In this document: piece by piece, positions 42,407 through 52,611 of the stretch | Layout: every line of letters starts with the position of its first letter | How positions within the stretch are numbered: position 1 is the stretch's first letter | Notes under the pieces: model-generated | Told to the model about the DNA's origin: nothing | The model's input: only the letters and a program-made list of their open reading frames with translations | The model's database searches: none | Translations under genes and position numbers: made by a program | Assembly (NCBI GenBank): GCA_036365455.1 | Contig: JAWQUS010000001.1 | Coordinates: 24,227,001-24,291,000 of the forward strand | Direction: 5' to 3' | DNA: 64,000 nt | Source: Macrosoma leucophasiata | Lineage: Eukaryota; Arthropoda; Insecta; Lepidoptera; Hedylidae

Positions 42407-42867
42407 ATAAGAGCTTAGGCCTCAGGAGTGACAGAGCATCTACATATAAATCTCTGGTTTATATGTAGATGTTTATATGCCACTTACCATCAACGTGAAC
42501 TGTGCAGTATGCCTATTTTCTACTTCATGACTTAATAAAAGTTTAATTTGCTCTCGAAACTATAGTGTAATTTATCTACCCTACTACTATTTATAGACAA
42601 ATAAACCTATGAAACGAGTAATAAAAATATATAACACAATTTGAATATCACGCTATCCGAATACAATCTGGTTTAACTCATTGATGAAATTTATCTGAAA
42701 CCATTGAAAGGCGAATTAATTTTGAAGCTCGCAACAAATTCGGTGCCAAGCTTAATTTAAAAAAAAAACAACTCAATTTTTCACGATTGAAAGTGAAGTT
42801 GGTGTCGAGGTCAAGGAATACAACTGGTTCTGAGAATAAATACTCGATTAATACGTGAACCAAGGCC

Positions 42868-43440
42868 GATTGGGTGCCCTTGGCTTATTTAAGGTCTTCC
42901 AAAGTATGATTGTTCAGTGGTTAAAAAATAAAAATAACTGTTGGGTTCAAAATCCACTGGCTCCACTTCAATTAACAATTCGGTCAAGTGCACCGATTTA
43001 TTCGGCTTTAAAATATTATTGCTCTGTGGTTAACTTATTAGAAACAGAACAGCTGCTGGGGTTCAAAACTTATAGTACTTTAATTAAAAGCTGATTGGGT
43101 ACTCTCCGCTCATTTAAAGTTTAAAAGAGTACGATTTCTCATTGGTTAAAACATGAAAGGACAAATAGCTGTTACGTTCAAAACTGAGTGTGCTGACTTC
43201 AATCCATGAACGATCGGGTCTTGACGGATTAGGGCCTAAAAGAATAATCTGCCTGTTTAGTGGTTAAATAATGAAAATATAATAAAACTTTCTTAAAATC
43301 TCCTTCTGACTTCTTAAAAACTTCACTTTAAAATCCACTGGACCAACTTCTAGTTAGACAGAGTGCGATGGCGTAATGGTTAAAATAATAATGAAAGACA
43401 ATAGGACTATTCAAACCTCACTGGGTCGGTTTCTGAAGAA
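42868..43440 (+). repeat. Five-unit diverged tandem array, ~117-bp period, tRNA-like boxes
   Basis: The motif (G/T/A)TGGTTAA starts at 42917, 43026, 43142, 43260 and 43376 (spacings 109, 116, 118, 116). In four units it is followed about 30 bases later by a GTTCAAAA(T/C)-like motif; the last has ATTCAAACC. Unit starts resemble GATTGGGT and unit ends resemble CCACTGG...ACTTCAATTAA. The two motifs and their spacing resemble the A and B boxes of tRNA genes (GATGGCGTAATGGTTAA in the last unit is the closest). No unit makes a full cloverleaf. Confidence 0.7.
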
Positions 43441-43693
43441 GAGTTCATTAAAATTTTATAAGTAGGTAGGTACCTACTTGTGGTTAGGTAGTTGCAGTGG
43501 AAGAGTTCTAGCTGAACGGGTACGTGCCATTGAGCAATCCTAGTTACGAACGTATAAACATAACGTGCAAGTAATAAATCCCCCAATTATAATATTAATA
43601 TGGTTAAATGGCAATTAATCACAAAAAATCCCATAATTACTGGGTATATATATATAACATATCGGTGTCAGGTAGTACAATCAACAAAAAGGT

Positions 43694-43950
43694 ACATGAT
43701 CATTATCATCATTTCAGCTAAAAGACGTCCAGTGCTGGACAAAAGCCTCTCCCAAAGATTGCCACAACGAACGGTCCTGGGCCGCCCTTATCCAGCGATT
43801 GCTCGCGACCTTCACGTCATCGGTCCATCATGTGGGGCCTACCTACGCTTTGTCTTCCGGGAGTTCATCGAGCTATGTGCCCTGCCCACTGCCACTTGCG
43901 TATCATTGGTTCTCATGCAGATCTCCACATTTCTGATTCGATATCTATCG
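43694..43950 (-). pseudogene. RTE LINE 3' fragment
   Basis: Minus strand from 43950: GATATCGAATCAGAAATGTG, GAGATCTGCATGAGAACCAA, CAAGTGGCAGTGGGCAGGGC, ACATAGCTCGATGAAC, GGTCGCGAGCAATCGCTGGA, TTCGTTGTGGCAATCTTTGG and a TGATGATAATGATCATG tail. Collinear with 28630-28935 with one ~45-bp deletion. The 118-codon plus-strand frame is antisense to it. Confidence 0.85.
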
Positions 43951-43979
43951 GTCTAAAATTACAGTCCTACACTACCTTC

Positions 43980-44050
43980 TATTTTGCAAATAGATTAGGT
44001 AATATGATGGTGATTTCACCCTCGAGCTTTGTAACTCCAACTACCACAAT
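43980..44050 (-). mobile_element. Family A 5' fragment
   Basis: AAATAGATTAGGTAATATGA, TGGTGATTTCACCCTCGAGC and TTTGTAACTCCAACTACCAC follow the minus-strand 5' end of family A. Confidence 0.55.
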
Positions 44051-44439
44051 GGAAATAACCTTATGACTTCCACAGATGGTCTCAACAAGGACATTTAGGT
44101 AAAGTTTTTATAATAAGGCGTAAGACGGCCCATACGATGTCATGTAATATTTCCAAGCAAACAAGATAATTATCTTATGAAACTTACTCCTCTTGGAATT
44201 TTATTATCCCAAAAAATGAACAAAAAACTCCTTCCGATTAATTTACTAAAACACCTCTATACGATAGACGCCAAACAAACGACTAAACAGCTCGTTCACC
44301 GTTCCTTTTACACCTCGATCGCATTTCATCAACAAGGGATCAGTACGGGCACTCAAGCAAATGCCTTCAATCCTCTTACCACACTAGTAAAGAAGTCGGT
44401 AAAAATCAATCCGATTGTAGGTGTTTTCGGATGCAAATG

Positions 44440-44780
44440 AAAAACAATATCGGGCACACGTCGATACGCCAACTCCACCCGCTCGGCACTCGAATGCATA
44501 ACAGACAAACAGGCTAATCCGGACGTTATCGTAAATTGTCAGGTTATGACGTGCGGAACGGCGGGGTGAAAGAGGAGGAAGAGTTTTCTAATTTCGCCCC
44601 CTGCGCCCCCTTTGATGCGCTAATTCTCGTGTAAGCAGTTTCTGAACGTGCCTGTTTCGTTCACTTCACCCCGACCACGCTCGCGTTGGACCTATTCCAC
44701 CCCTATGTCTGGGGAGGTAAGAACTGTTCTCCGGCAAATGGGACGTATACTCGACTTTGCAAGGTTATCGTCGGCTTTTA
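44440..44780. promoter_or_regulatory. Unique CpG-bearing block, possible regulatory DNA
   Basis: GGACGTTATCGTAAATTGTC, TGACGTGCGGAACGGCGGGG, CGACCACGCTCGCGTTGGAC. Not covered by any repeat here. A GGGGAG|GTAAGA donor-like site lies near 44715. No convincing exon. Confidence 0.22.
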
Positions 44781-45765
44781 CATAGAGTTGCGCAATTTAC
44801 ATACATTTGTTTGTTCGGTTTTTAAATTGCGAATTAACAGTGTTAATCGCGAATGGTGTTTCGCTAAACGTCGCAAATTAAAAAGTTACGGCCGAATATA
44901 AGTTGGTTAGTGCTTTAATTTTGTTTAAGGATGTTTTCTCAGATATTCGCAATTTCACAATTCTTAATGCAATGTATTTTTTTATTTCTGTTATAGCAAA
45001 TGACAATACTTAAGTACAGGTCGTACAAGTTGTTGGCAATGTGTTCTGTCTGTCATAGTTAAAACATACTGTGATAATTTTTAAATACCTACCTTATCAT
45101 GCTGAATCAATGCAGTAAATTAATAGGTAACAAGAAGAGCTTCTGTTGTGATTATTAGTCCTTGAATCCTTGTAAAGAGATCTTGGGTGTCTTTTCCCGG
45201 TTGAGTTATCATAATTACTGACACTGAGCATATCTCTAGTCATCGGTTTCAGATAGGCAGCAGAATGCAGTTTTTTTGGGTGATTACTCGTACACCCACT
45301 GGTTTAACCCACTGGTGGGAGGAGGGGTAATTCCTATTCACCCGTGCACCCACTGCATCAATTCAAGACATTTATAATCATTTGTGTATTAAAAGTTAAA
45401 TATCATTTTTAGCATATTGAAGGCAAATTAATAAGGCATAAGAAAGTAGTTCATCTAGGCACAAAATCTACCGGTCCTATTGCAAAAAATACAGTTTTAT
45501 ATTAACATACCTACATTTTGAAAATAGATATGTTAATTTTATGGTGACTTCGCCCTTGGCCTCCGCAATTGGTACTACAATTATAGAACCCTGAAGCTTA
45601 TCAAAATTCTATTTAAAAAAATCTGTGTCGACAAATAGAAGTGATGGTATGACACACGTCCTTGAACCCATCGGCATTAAAATTAGCTTCAGAAACAAAT
45701 AAAACAAATTATATACAGTGTAAAATAAAAGCAAAAAAATAAATTGATATAAATATCAATCACCG
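44781..45765. other. AT-rich sequence, nothing recognised
   Basis: Short frames only. At 45285-45360 the CCCACTGG/TGCACCCACTG motifs repeat locally. Confidence 0.35.
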
Positions 45766-46470
45766 GCATGGAATTGAAGCGAGCAGGTACTAGCCCGAGC
45801 AGAGACAGCTGAGGTCAGACCCAACATTACAGTCAGAGCGCGTTGCGATCGGATCTCTGCGCGGGCGCATCACAAATTAATACTCTTCATTTAATCGATT
45901 CCTTCAATTATTCCAAGTTGATATACGTTAATCCTTTTCGGCCTGTGCCTCCCCGGGATATGGTTGGCTATAATTACGTGGGAGGCGACCTCTATTGACA
46001 AGTATTGATGTTTTTAATCTGATGTTAGGATAAGGCATTAGTATGCGCGCCAGTTGATTTGTGGCCGGCCGACTCATTGCCTCATAATTATTGGATTTCG
46101 GCGCGATATTTATTGGCATTTCTTCTCATTCCTTGATTTATCGGGCTGTCGTGTCGGGCCGATGCTCGTCTCGGTTTTTTTCTCGTTTATTACCGAATCC
46201 CCGAGGTGGTGCCAATACGTCATATTTCAATACGTTACGTGTTAGGACACATGATCACCTCCATTAAGGCGCGTCTCCCGACGGATTAGTGCCGTCAACG
46301 CCTCGAGTAATGAGATGGCGAAATATATTGGAAATGGAACACGCGACAATAATAAAGGTATAATAGGGGGCCGCCGCAGATGTGGCTCGGGCGGCCGCCG
46401 CCAGGGGCGCTGGTGTCGCACCGCTCTGATTGATCATTTCTTAAACCTTTCGCTTTCTTCGGTTTATATA
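45766..46470. promoter_or_regulatory. Non-repetitive block with CpG-rich patches
   Basis: Patches at 45775-45870 (GCGTTGCGATCGGATCTCTG), 46055-46190 (GTGGCCGGCCGACTC, CATAATTATTGGATTTCGGC) and 46365-46425 (GGGGGCCGCCGCAGATGTGG, GCGGCCGCCGCCAGGGGCGC). TAATTATTGG-type homeodomain-like cores occur. Possibly conserved regulatory DNA; this rests on composition alone. Confidence 0.22.
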
Positions 46471-46764
46471 AAAACACGAGGTAATATTTTAAGCTCCTTA
46501 TTATTTTTAAGCAAGAGTCTTTTCAATCTAAGGATACATTATATGTAGGTATAATGGGTCTGAACTTAATGACGTGCGACTTAATGACACATGCAAATGG
46601 GGGTATACCAAACAGTATGACCTTAACGGACCTTCTAAAATTTTATTATGTCGATAAATATCTCGTTGTTTTCTATATTTGACATTCGTATTTAATTATT
46701 TTTATCGAATGTTTCCTAATTACCTACTGGAAATTAAATCTGTTTAAAAATAAATATTGAATAA

Positions 46765-46953
46765 TCTATATATATAAAAAATGCAACCCGTTTTCCTTGG
46801 TCACGGCATCACGCGTGAATGGCTGGACCGATTTCACTAATTCTTTTTTTGTAGTATTTTTTACTATCAGGAGAAGGTTCTTACGGAAAAAAATATTAAG
46901 TAAATCTCTCAGAAATATCGAAAAGGCGGTACGAAGTTTGCCGGGTCAGCTAG
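46765..46953 (+). mobile_element. Helitron-like element
   Basis: A|TCTATATATATAAAAAATGC at the left and GTACGAAGTTTGCCGGGTCA, GCTAG|T at the right satisfy both Helitron boundaries. 189 bp, no coding capacity. Confidence 0.78.
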
Positions 46954-47524
46954 TTAATTTATAACATTAAAGGTAATGTTGACTGATGTCAATCTGCTGC
47001 GAAATGAAATAATTTTTTTATCTAATAATATTTTTAAGAACGAAACCAAATAAATTCAGCCTTTTGATTTTATTTGGTATTTGCTTCTAAAATGAGATAA
47101 ATTTGCCAATTGTGTTTATAATAATTTAAAGTCATTTATACCCAATTTTATTTCTAGAGACGCTTATCGATCAAACTAGTAGCGCCATCTATGAACCGCA
47201 CTGTTAAGCTAATCAATTGTAAGTACAGTAATACCCCGCTTTACGCGACCCCGTTGTACGCGGTTTCATTTTAGCGCGGATGCAAATTTGGCGCTCAAAT
47301 GCCTCGAACTACGCGAAAGAGTGTGTATAAATATAATGTTGTCATCAACTTCTCTATGGTCGCGGGATCCCCGCTTCCTCTGTATATTCTCCTTGAAGAA
47401 TCGGGAATTCCCAGTCCTTCGACTTTATTCTACGGGGATTTCGGTATTCTACGATGTATTTTTCCGTAAAAAATAAGAGTATGTATTGCAGGTAGAATAT
47501 GTATTGTATGTGCAGAAGGTTTCT

Positions 47525-47798
47525 ACTGGTGGTAGAGCTCCATTGACGGAGCTCGCGGGCGTAGGCACCACCGCATTACCTAATATACTTGCCGCTAAAT
47601 GGTAGTGTTCATCACTATCGTGTTCCGGTCAGGTGGTAATGTACGGCCCTGTAATTTCCGGCACAGAGGCATAACACCTAATGTCTCAAGAGTGGCAGCG
47701 CATCTGCATTTTGACCTCTGGTCATTGTGTGGTTGTCTATAGGCTGCAGTCATCACTTAACATCAATGTGAACTGCATGCTTGTTTGCCACTTTTATT

Positions 47799-47812
<14 letters not shown>
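47525..47812 (+). mobile_element. Family A, full length, nested
   Basis: TACTGGTGGTAGAGCTCCAT to GCATGCTTGTTTGCCACTTT, TATTACAT, then about 27 A. The longest A tail of the window, so probably one of the youngest copies. It lies inside the pogo-like element. Confidence 0.92.
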
Positions 47813-47829
<17 letters not shown>

Positions 47830-47832
<3 letters not shown>

Positions 47833-47938
47833 GGTAGACGAGGCACGAGAGGTTTGTCTGAACCGGGATATCTGGCGCTCTACACTCTCTGCCTACCCCG
47901 TTAGGGACCTGGCGTGAAGATACATACATACATACATG
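47830..47938 (+). mobile_element. Element D with (ATAC)n tail
   Basis: Directly after the A run: GAAGGTAGACGAGGCACGAG, the D core, GGCGTGAAGATACATACATA, CATACATG. Insertion of one retroposed element into the A tail of another is common. Confidence 0.88.
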
Positions 47939-48660
47939 TATTGCATAAATGGTTCCTAGATTTAAAGTGATTGATTAAAATGACGTGTATTTTTTTGGAA
48001 TATATTTTGACTATGTGTAATCATTAACCTCGTTATACGCGAATTTCAGTTAACGCGATTTTTTTGGAACGTATCCCTCGCGTGAAGCTGGGTATTACTG
48101 TAACTCGAATCCCAGATAATGCAATAAAATCTAATTCATTAATTAAAATCCAACTAATTACCTTCAATAAAGAAGTCTGTCATTTATACCCAATTCTACT
48201 TCTAGAGACGCTTATCGATAAAAACTAGTAGCGCCATCTATGAACCGCACTGTTAAGCTAATCAATTTTAAGTAACTCGAATCCCAGATAATGCAATAAA
48301 ATCTCATTCATTAATTAAAATCCAACTAATTACGTTCAATAAAGAAGTCTTAATCTAATTGAATATTAACATATAAATAATTGACGGATAAAAAACAGTT
48401 TCCCGCGTTATTATGGAAGCCATGATGGATTAACGTCATATTCTTTTTTAAAATGCAAACAAAGGCGGGTAAAATTGCATCGAGCTAATATTCCCTTGCC
48501 AATCATCTGAGTGAGTCAATTTTCAATTTTCCCCGTTAATAAGCACGTCAGCTTCCCGCCTCGGTACAATATCGTCAACGTTTTTATTTTATTGCGCGGC
48601 GCTCACTTCATACTATCTTCAGCTATTTGTTCAAGATTGACGGATCGGATTTTCTAATGG

Positions 48661-48937
48661 TATTTTTTTTAAGTTATGGAAGTGGCAGACAAGCATGCAG
48701 TTCACATTGATGTTAAGATGACTGCAACCTATATAGACACTTACACAAAGACCAATGTCAAAATGCAGATGCATTACCACTCCTGAGGAATAAGGGGTTA
48801 TGCCTATGTGCCGTACATTAATTACCACCTGACCGGAACACGATAGTGCTGAACACTACCATTTAGCAGCAAGTATATTAGGTAAGGCGGTGGTGCCTAC
48901 GCCCGCGAGCTCCGTCACTGGAGCTCTGCCACCAGTA
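48661..48937 (-). mobile_element. Family A, full length with small deletions
   Basis: TTTTTTTTAAGTTATGGAAG, GGCAGACAAGCATGCAGTTC to GGAGCTCTGCCACCAGTAAA. About 15 bp around GGAAATTACAGGGCC is missing. Confidence 0.88.
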
Positions 48938-49049
48938 AAATATAATATATCTATATCCGCCTACCACATAAGGCAAATAGTACAGACCTGACTGTTTCAT
49001 CCATCTGATTAACTAATGAAAATCGATCAATTAAAATTCTCCCAACATT

Positions 49050-49115
49050 CTTATGGACGTGTTTGGGGAAGGCTTCGTCTAGCAGTGGACGGCAGTCGGC
49101 TGTAGTATTGATCGT
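49050..49115 (+). mobile_element. Family E / RTE tail fragment
   Basis: ATGGACGTGTTTGGGGAAGG, CTTCGTCTAGCAGTGGACGG and CAGTCGGCTGTAGTATTGAT. Confidence 0.55.
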
Positions 49116-49120
49116 TATAT

Positions 49121-49173
49121 ATCTGGCGCTCTACACTCTCTGCCTACTCCGTTAGGGACCTGGCGTGAAGACA
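49121..49173 (+). mobile_element. Element D 3' fragment
   Basis: ATATCTGGCGCTCTACACTC, TCTGCCTACTCCGTTAGGGA, CCTGGCGTGAAGACAC. Confidence 0.8.
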
Positions 49174-49404
49174 CAACAGAAACCTTATCCTGTGGATATG
49201 ATCCATGACCACGACTTTTATTGCGAAGCAAAACTGAATCGTTATTTCTCTGTCCCTTTTCCTCATACGCCCCGACACATATAAAACAAATTAAACAAAA
49301 TTTTAACAGTTCTTCAATCAATATACCTATTTATTGCAAACATGTACAAACTTGCATTAAATTGGTCTTAAACTAAAACTCAATTGAGTCAAGTAAGTAG
49401 ATAG

Positions 49405-49480
49405 GTACATGGGCCCTTTTAAAGAGCATCGCAATTTTGTGGGCCCTCTTAATGCTTTTATGAAGCATCGCAATTTTGAC
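49405..49480. repeat. Short direct repeat
   Basis: GGGCCCTTTTAAAGAGCATCGCAATTTTG-type sequence occurs twice in 75 bp (GCATCGCAATTTTG at 49427 and 49463; GGGCCC at 49410 and 49441). Confidence 0.75.
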
Positions 49481-49583
49481 ATGTCAGTCAAGCAAATGTC
49501 TACAAATTGACACATTTTGAAGATTACTTAGTTTAATGATGCAATAACTTCATTTTACATAAAATGTCAACATAAATAAAGTG

Positions 49584-49867
49584 ATTTTTTTTGTTTAATG
49601 AAAGTGGCAAACAAGCATGCAGTTCACATTGATGTTAAGTGATGACTGCAGCCTATAGACACCCACACAATGACCAGAGGTCAGAATGCAGATGCGCTGC
49701 CATTCCTAAGGCATTAGGTGTTATGCCTCTGCGCCGGAAATTACAGGGCCGTACATTACCACCTGACCGGAACACGATAGTGCTGAACACTACCATTTAG
49801 CGGCAGGTATATTAGGTAATGCGGTGGTGCCGCCCGCGAGCTCCGTCACTGGAGCTCTACCACCAGT
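49584..49867 (-). mobile_element. Family A, full length
   Basis: TTTTTTTTGTTTAATGAAAG, GGCAAACAAGCATGCAGTTC through GGTGGTGCCGCCCGCGAGCT to CTCTACCACCAGTAA. Little diverged. Confidence 0.9.
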
Positions 49868-50421
49868 AATTTTTATTAATATAAATTCTTAATCTAACGT
49901 TGTGTAAAATAAAAAAATGTAAAACATGCAATAACATAATGCAGATTATTATAAGATAGCATTTCCTAGTTAACCTTTGAATAATAATATTGGTTTTGGC
50001 AACACTATGGATCTTATTAAATCTCCAACATGAAACTGTATTACCATAATCCATTAAAACTCACACATATGCTGTATAACATTAAATGTAATGATTGTTT
50101 TTGAATTTTAAATAATGTTTTTTTAAAGAATAAATGTCAAATAACTCGAAGGACTTCCCGGCCTCTAGATTGACGGACTGATAAGGTGATATTAAAAAAA
50201 GTAAATTTAATTCCGTATTTAATATTCAGACAATAAAAATAACATAAAATCAATGAACTGGCAATTTATTTATACTTTGTATGTATGTGTATTATGTCAA
50301 TGTCACCGTGGTTTTGTCTTATTGTAGGTAGGTATTTCGTAATGAACCAAATCCGAATGTTCAATCTTCTATACTTAACACAAAAACGTATATAATTTTC
50401 AGTGATTAGAATTTAAAATCC
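49868..50421. other. AT-rich sequence, nothing recognised
   Basis: No repeat family or gene-like frame. Confidence 0.4.
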
Positions 50422-50429
50422 TTATTAAC

Positions 50430-50871
50430 CATAGAGCAATGAGGCCCACCGGTCGCGGCGGACCGGAGGGGAGTAGCCATAGCGTGTATCACCGATGCAA
50501 AACAGTCTGTCATTTTTTGCGGGGGGAAATGCGTGCGACACACACGCACACTACAAAAATCGTCTTTTACTGCGAAACTCACACCTTGACTTTAACAAAA
50601 TACAGAAACAATTTCACGCACACATTTAAAGATTTATCCCCTTATTCATAAACGTTCATTAGATACGTCTTAGCTATAGAATGCTTTGTCTTTGTCAGTT
50701 GCATTGTCAAATGTGCAGGATAGAAAAAGACAAAGGATAGATTAGCAACACTTTAGCTAAAATACGTTTATGAATAAGAGGGCTAGGCGACAGGTATAGG
50801 CCCATTTGGGCTTGTACTTTGACAGAGGAGAAAGCCTGCATATGGCTACTCCCCTCCAATGTTGCTCAATG
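50430..50871 (-). mobile_element. hAT-type MITE, copy 2, with a nested MITE
   Basis: Ends CATAGAGCAATG and CCAATGTTGCTCAATG, flanked by TTATTAAC (50422-50429) and TTATTTAC (50872-50879), an 8-bp target duplication with one mismatch. Orientation is opposite to the other two copies. It is split at 50637-50782 by another MITE. Confidence 0.85.
50637..50782. mobile_element. MITE nested in the hAT MITE
   Basis: Left end CCCCTTATTCATAAACGT, right end ACGTTTATGAATAAGAGGG, i.e. ~18-bp inverted repeats. About 146 bp. Comparison with the uninterrupted copies gives the empty site CATCTAGGCGAC; TTA/CTA at the two borders suggests a 2-3 bp target duplication. Confidence 0.8.
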
Positions 50872-50879
50872 TTATTTAC

Positions 50880-51344
50880 TATCAAAGATTATAAAGATAA
50901 TTTTACCACAACAACAAGCAAATGAAAAACTCATGTCGGTACTTACTTAGGTATAACCTACTTATGTGTTATAATAAATGTGTCTTTGTTAATGACTTCC
51001 ATCCACGATATTAATTTTATTGCATGCAATTGCAAGTCGAATCAAAATACAATACCTACCTAGTTTTATTTTGATTTATTTAACAAACTTTAAATAGTAT
51101 AAATAAATACCAACTAAGTAGATATAATATTATAGATGAATAAGAATAAATACCTAATTCGTTATTTACAATGCAGCATCACTATTATTGTTTGAATATT
51201 TTTTTCTTATAGTAGTAAATCTTGTAAATCTGGTACCCAGTATTACTACAAATCAATATGTACAGACCTACTGCTTTTAAATTTAATCATACATTAAACG
51301 TGTATGTGTAGAATGCCTACCTTAATTTCAATGCCAAATGTAAG
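50880..51344. other. AT-rich sequence upstream of the tRNA
   Basis: No gene or repeat identified. Confidence 0.4.
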
Positions 51345-51416
51345 AGCAGAGTGGCGCAGTGGAAGCGTGCTGGGCCCATAACCCAGAGGTCCGTGGATCG
51401 AAACCACGCTCTGCTA
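51345..51416 (+). tRNA. tRNA-iMet: Initiator tRNA-Met (CAT)
   Basis: 72-nt cloverleaf: acceptor AGCAGAG/CTCTGCT, D stem GCGC/GCGT, anticodon stem CTGGG/CCCAG with loop CCCATAA (anticodon CAT, C at position 33), T stem CGTGG/CCACG with loop ATCGAAA. The ATCG in place of TTCG, the GGG/CCC pairs in the anticodon stem and the A1-T72 pair are hallmarks of eukaryotic initiator tRNA. The internal A and B boxes are intact and a T5 terminator lies at 51424-51428. It should deliver methionine at translation start. No intron and no CCA are encoded, as expected. Confidence 0.97.
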
Positions 51417-51423
51417 AGAATAA

Positions 51424-51428
51424 TTTTT
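51424..51428 (+). terminator. RNA polymerase III terminator
   Basis: Five T residues, eight bases after the tRNA end. Runs of four or more T stop RNA polymerase III. Confidence 0.8.
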
Positions 51429-51754
51429 GCTTTTATAACATTCTTTTTTTTATAACTTTTTGATCCTTTTTTATTATGGCAGCAAAATACAATGATTTGT
51501 ATGTATTAATAAATATTTATAAATACACGTATTTTATTATTTATAGTCATCATGTCATCATGTTTTTTAGGACTTGTAATAGAATATAAAATAAAAATTA
51601 TCTATTTTATTACGTTACATACTGAATTTTTACATAATCAAAGCTATTTAGTTAAACATGACATTCATTTTTGTTGATTTTGTCAGGAATACGTGATACG
51701 AGTAGCGCCATCTGTTAGCGGCTTTTATAAAACTGCAAGATGTTTGCTTTAGAA

Positions 51755-52330
51755 GTCATACGGCCGAATACTCAAACGTCTCTTAAATATTTAACGGCTT
51801 CTTAAACGTTTGAGCAGCTCTTAAACTTGTTTTCTTAAACACAAACGTTAATTATAAACATCTCCTATTAATTGAGACCCACTCTAATAAGTGTCACTCA
51901 AAACTCTACTCAATGATAAAATCGTATGCACCAACGCAACTCAACGCGGAAGTTTTGGCGGGAACCTTGAAAGAGGCGTATGGTGCTCCTATTTTATTTA
52001 ATTTTCTTGGTGCATTTTTATGTTATATTGAATAGAGTTGGTGGCATTTTGTTTGATAAAGGTTTATTAAAGTGCCCGTGTATAGTGAAATAGAATAACA
52101 GTGCGAAAACACGACCTTTCAGGTTGCCTCCAAAACTTCGTTGTAAATGTTATGGTAAAGTAGCCATCGCTTTACTCGAATAACTTGACTGTAACTCACT
52201 TGACTGACATACGTAGTAAATAATTGACTGATGTATTTTATACTGACTTTGACGCTGCTTAACTAAATACGAAATATCGTTTTACTTGACACTGGCAATA
52301 TGCGTAAAAGCGATGCCATATTAAAAAAAA
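51755..52330. repeat. Possible MITE/TE remnants
   Basis: GCCGAATACTCAAACGTCTC, TTAAATATTTAACGGCTTCT and TTAAACGTTTGAG form local inverted pieces. Further on, GTAGCCATCGCTTTACTC at 52151 is roughly mirrored by GTAAAAGCGATGCCAT at 52305. Both look like decayed terminal repeats. Boundaries are uncertain. Confidence 0.3.
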
Positions 52331-52611
52331 AAACTCAACGCTATCCTGGTGTCAAACCTATTTGAGTAGCTCCAAAATGTAAGAGTGGTCGTGAGGACTC
52401 ATAGAATATAGTGAAATTTTCTATTCGAGTTTTATACAATTCTTTATCGTCGTCATTTTTCCTTTCGGATCACGAAAGACCTTCTGTGAGTCGAGAAATG
52501 TTGGAAAGTTGAACAAATTAATTGATATCCAATGATATTATAGGTAGAAAAGAGATACATATATTATGTTATTGGTATGTCAAAAACAAGCATACCAAAC
52601 CTTGCATGCAT

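Larger units (their letters stand above)
41565..42545 (+). mobile_element. Family A copy carrying two nested insertions
   Basis: The left part is 41565-41700 (TTTCACTGGTAGATAGAGCT to CATAATTATAAGAGCT). The right part is 42407-42545 (TTAGGCCTCAGGAGTGACAG to CTACTTCATGACTTAATAAA). The break holds a 5S-derived SINE flanked by ATAAGAGCT at 41692-41700 and 42407-42415, and that SINE in turn holds a hAT MITE. Confidence 0.85.
47226..48100. mobile_element. pogo/Tigger-like DNA transposon, non-autonomous
   Basis: Left end CAGTAATACCCCGCTTTACG, right end the complement of CAGTAATACCCAGCTTCACG, flanked by TA at 47224-47225 and 48101-48102. Unit B of the surrounding duplication retains the empty site AAGTAACTCG. 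CAGTA-starting inverted repeats with a TA duplication indicate the Tc1/mariner-pogo group. It contains two nested insertions (family A 47525-47812 and element D 47830-47938); without them it is about 465 bp. No transposase frame is seen. Confidence 0.85.
47131..48350. repeat. ~172-bp tandem duplication, one unit split by a transposon
   Basis: Unit B is continuous at 48179-48350. Unit A is 47131-47225 plus 48101-48178. They match at well over 90 percent: GTCATTTATACCCAATT, AGAGACGCTTATCGAT, TAGTAGCGCCATCTATGAAC, CGCACTGTTAAGCTAATCAA, AATCCCAGATAATGCAATAA. Unit A is interrupted exactly at a TA by the element at 47226-48100. Confidence 0.93.

Noticed and set aside
43600..43956. 118-codon plus-strand frame
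   Set aside because: Antisense to an RTE LINE fragment whose sense strand gives the expected C-terminal residues.
44177..44440. 87-codon plus-strand frame starting MKLTPLGILL
   Set aside because: The start looks signal-peptide-like at first, but no family, splice context or conserved motif is visible, and neighbouring chance frames reach similar lengths.
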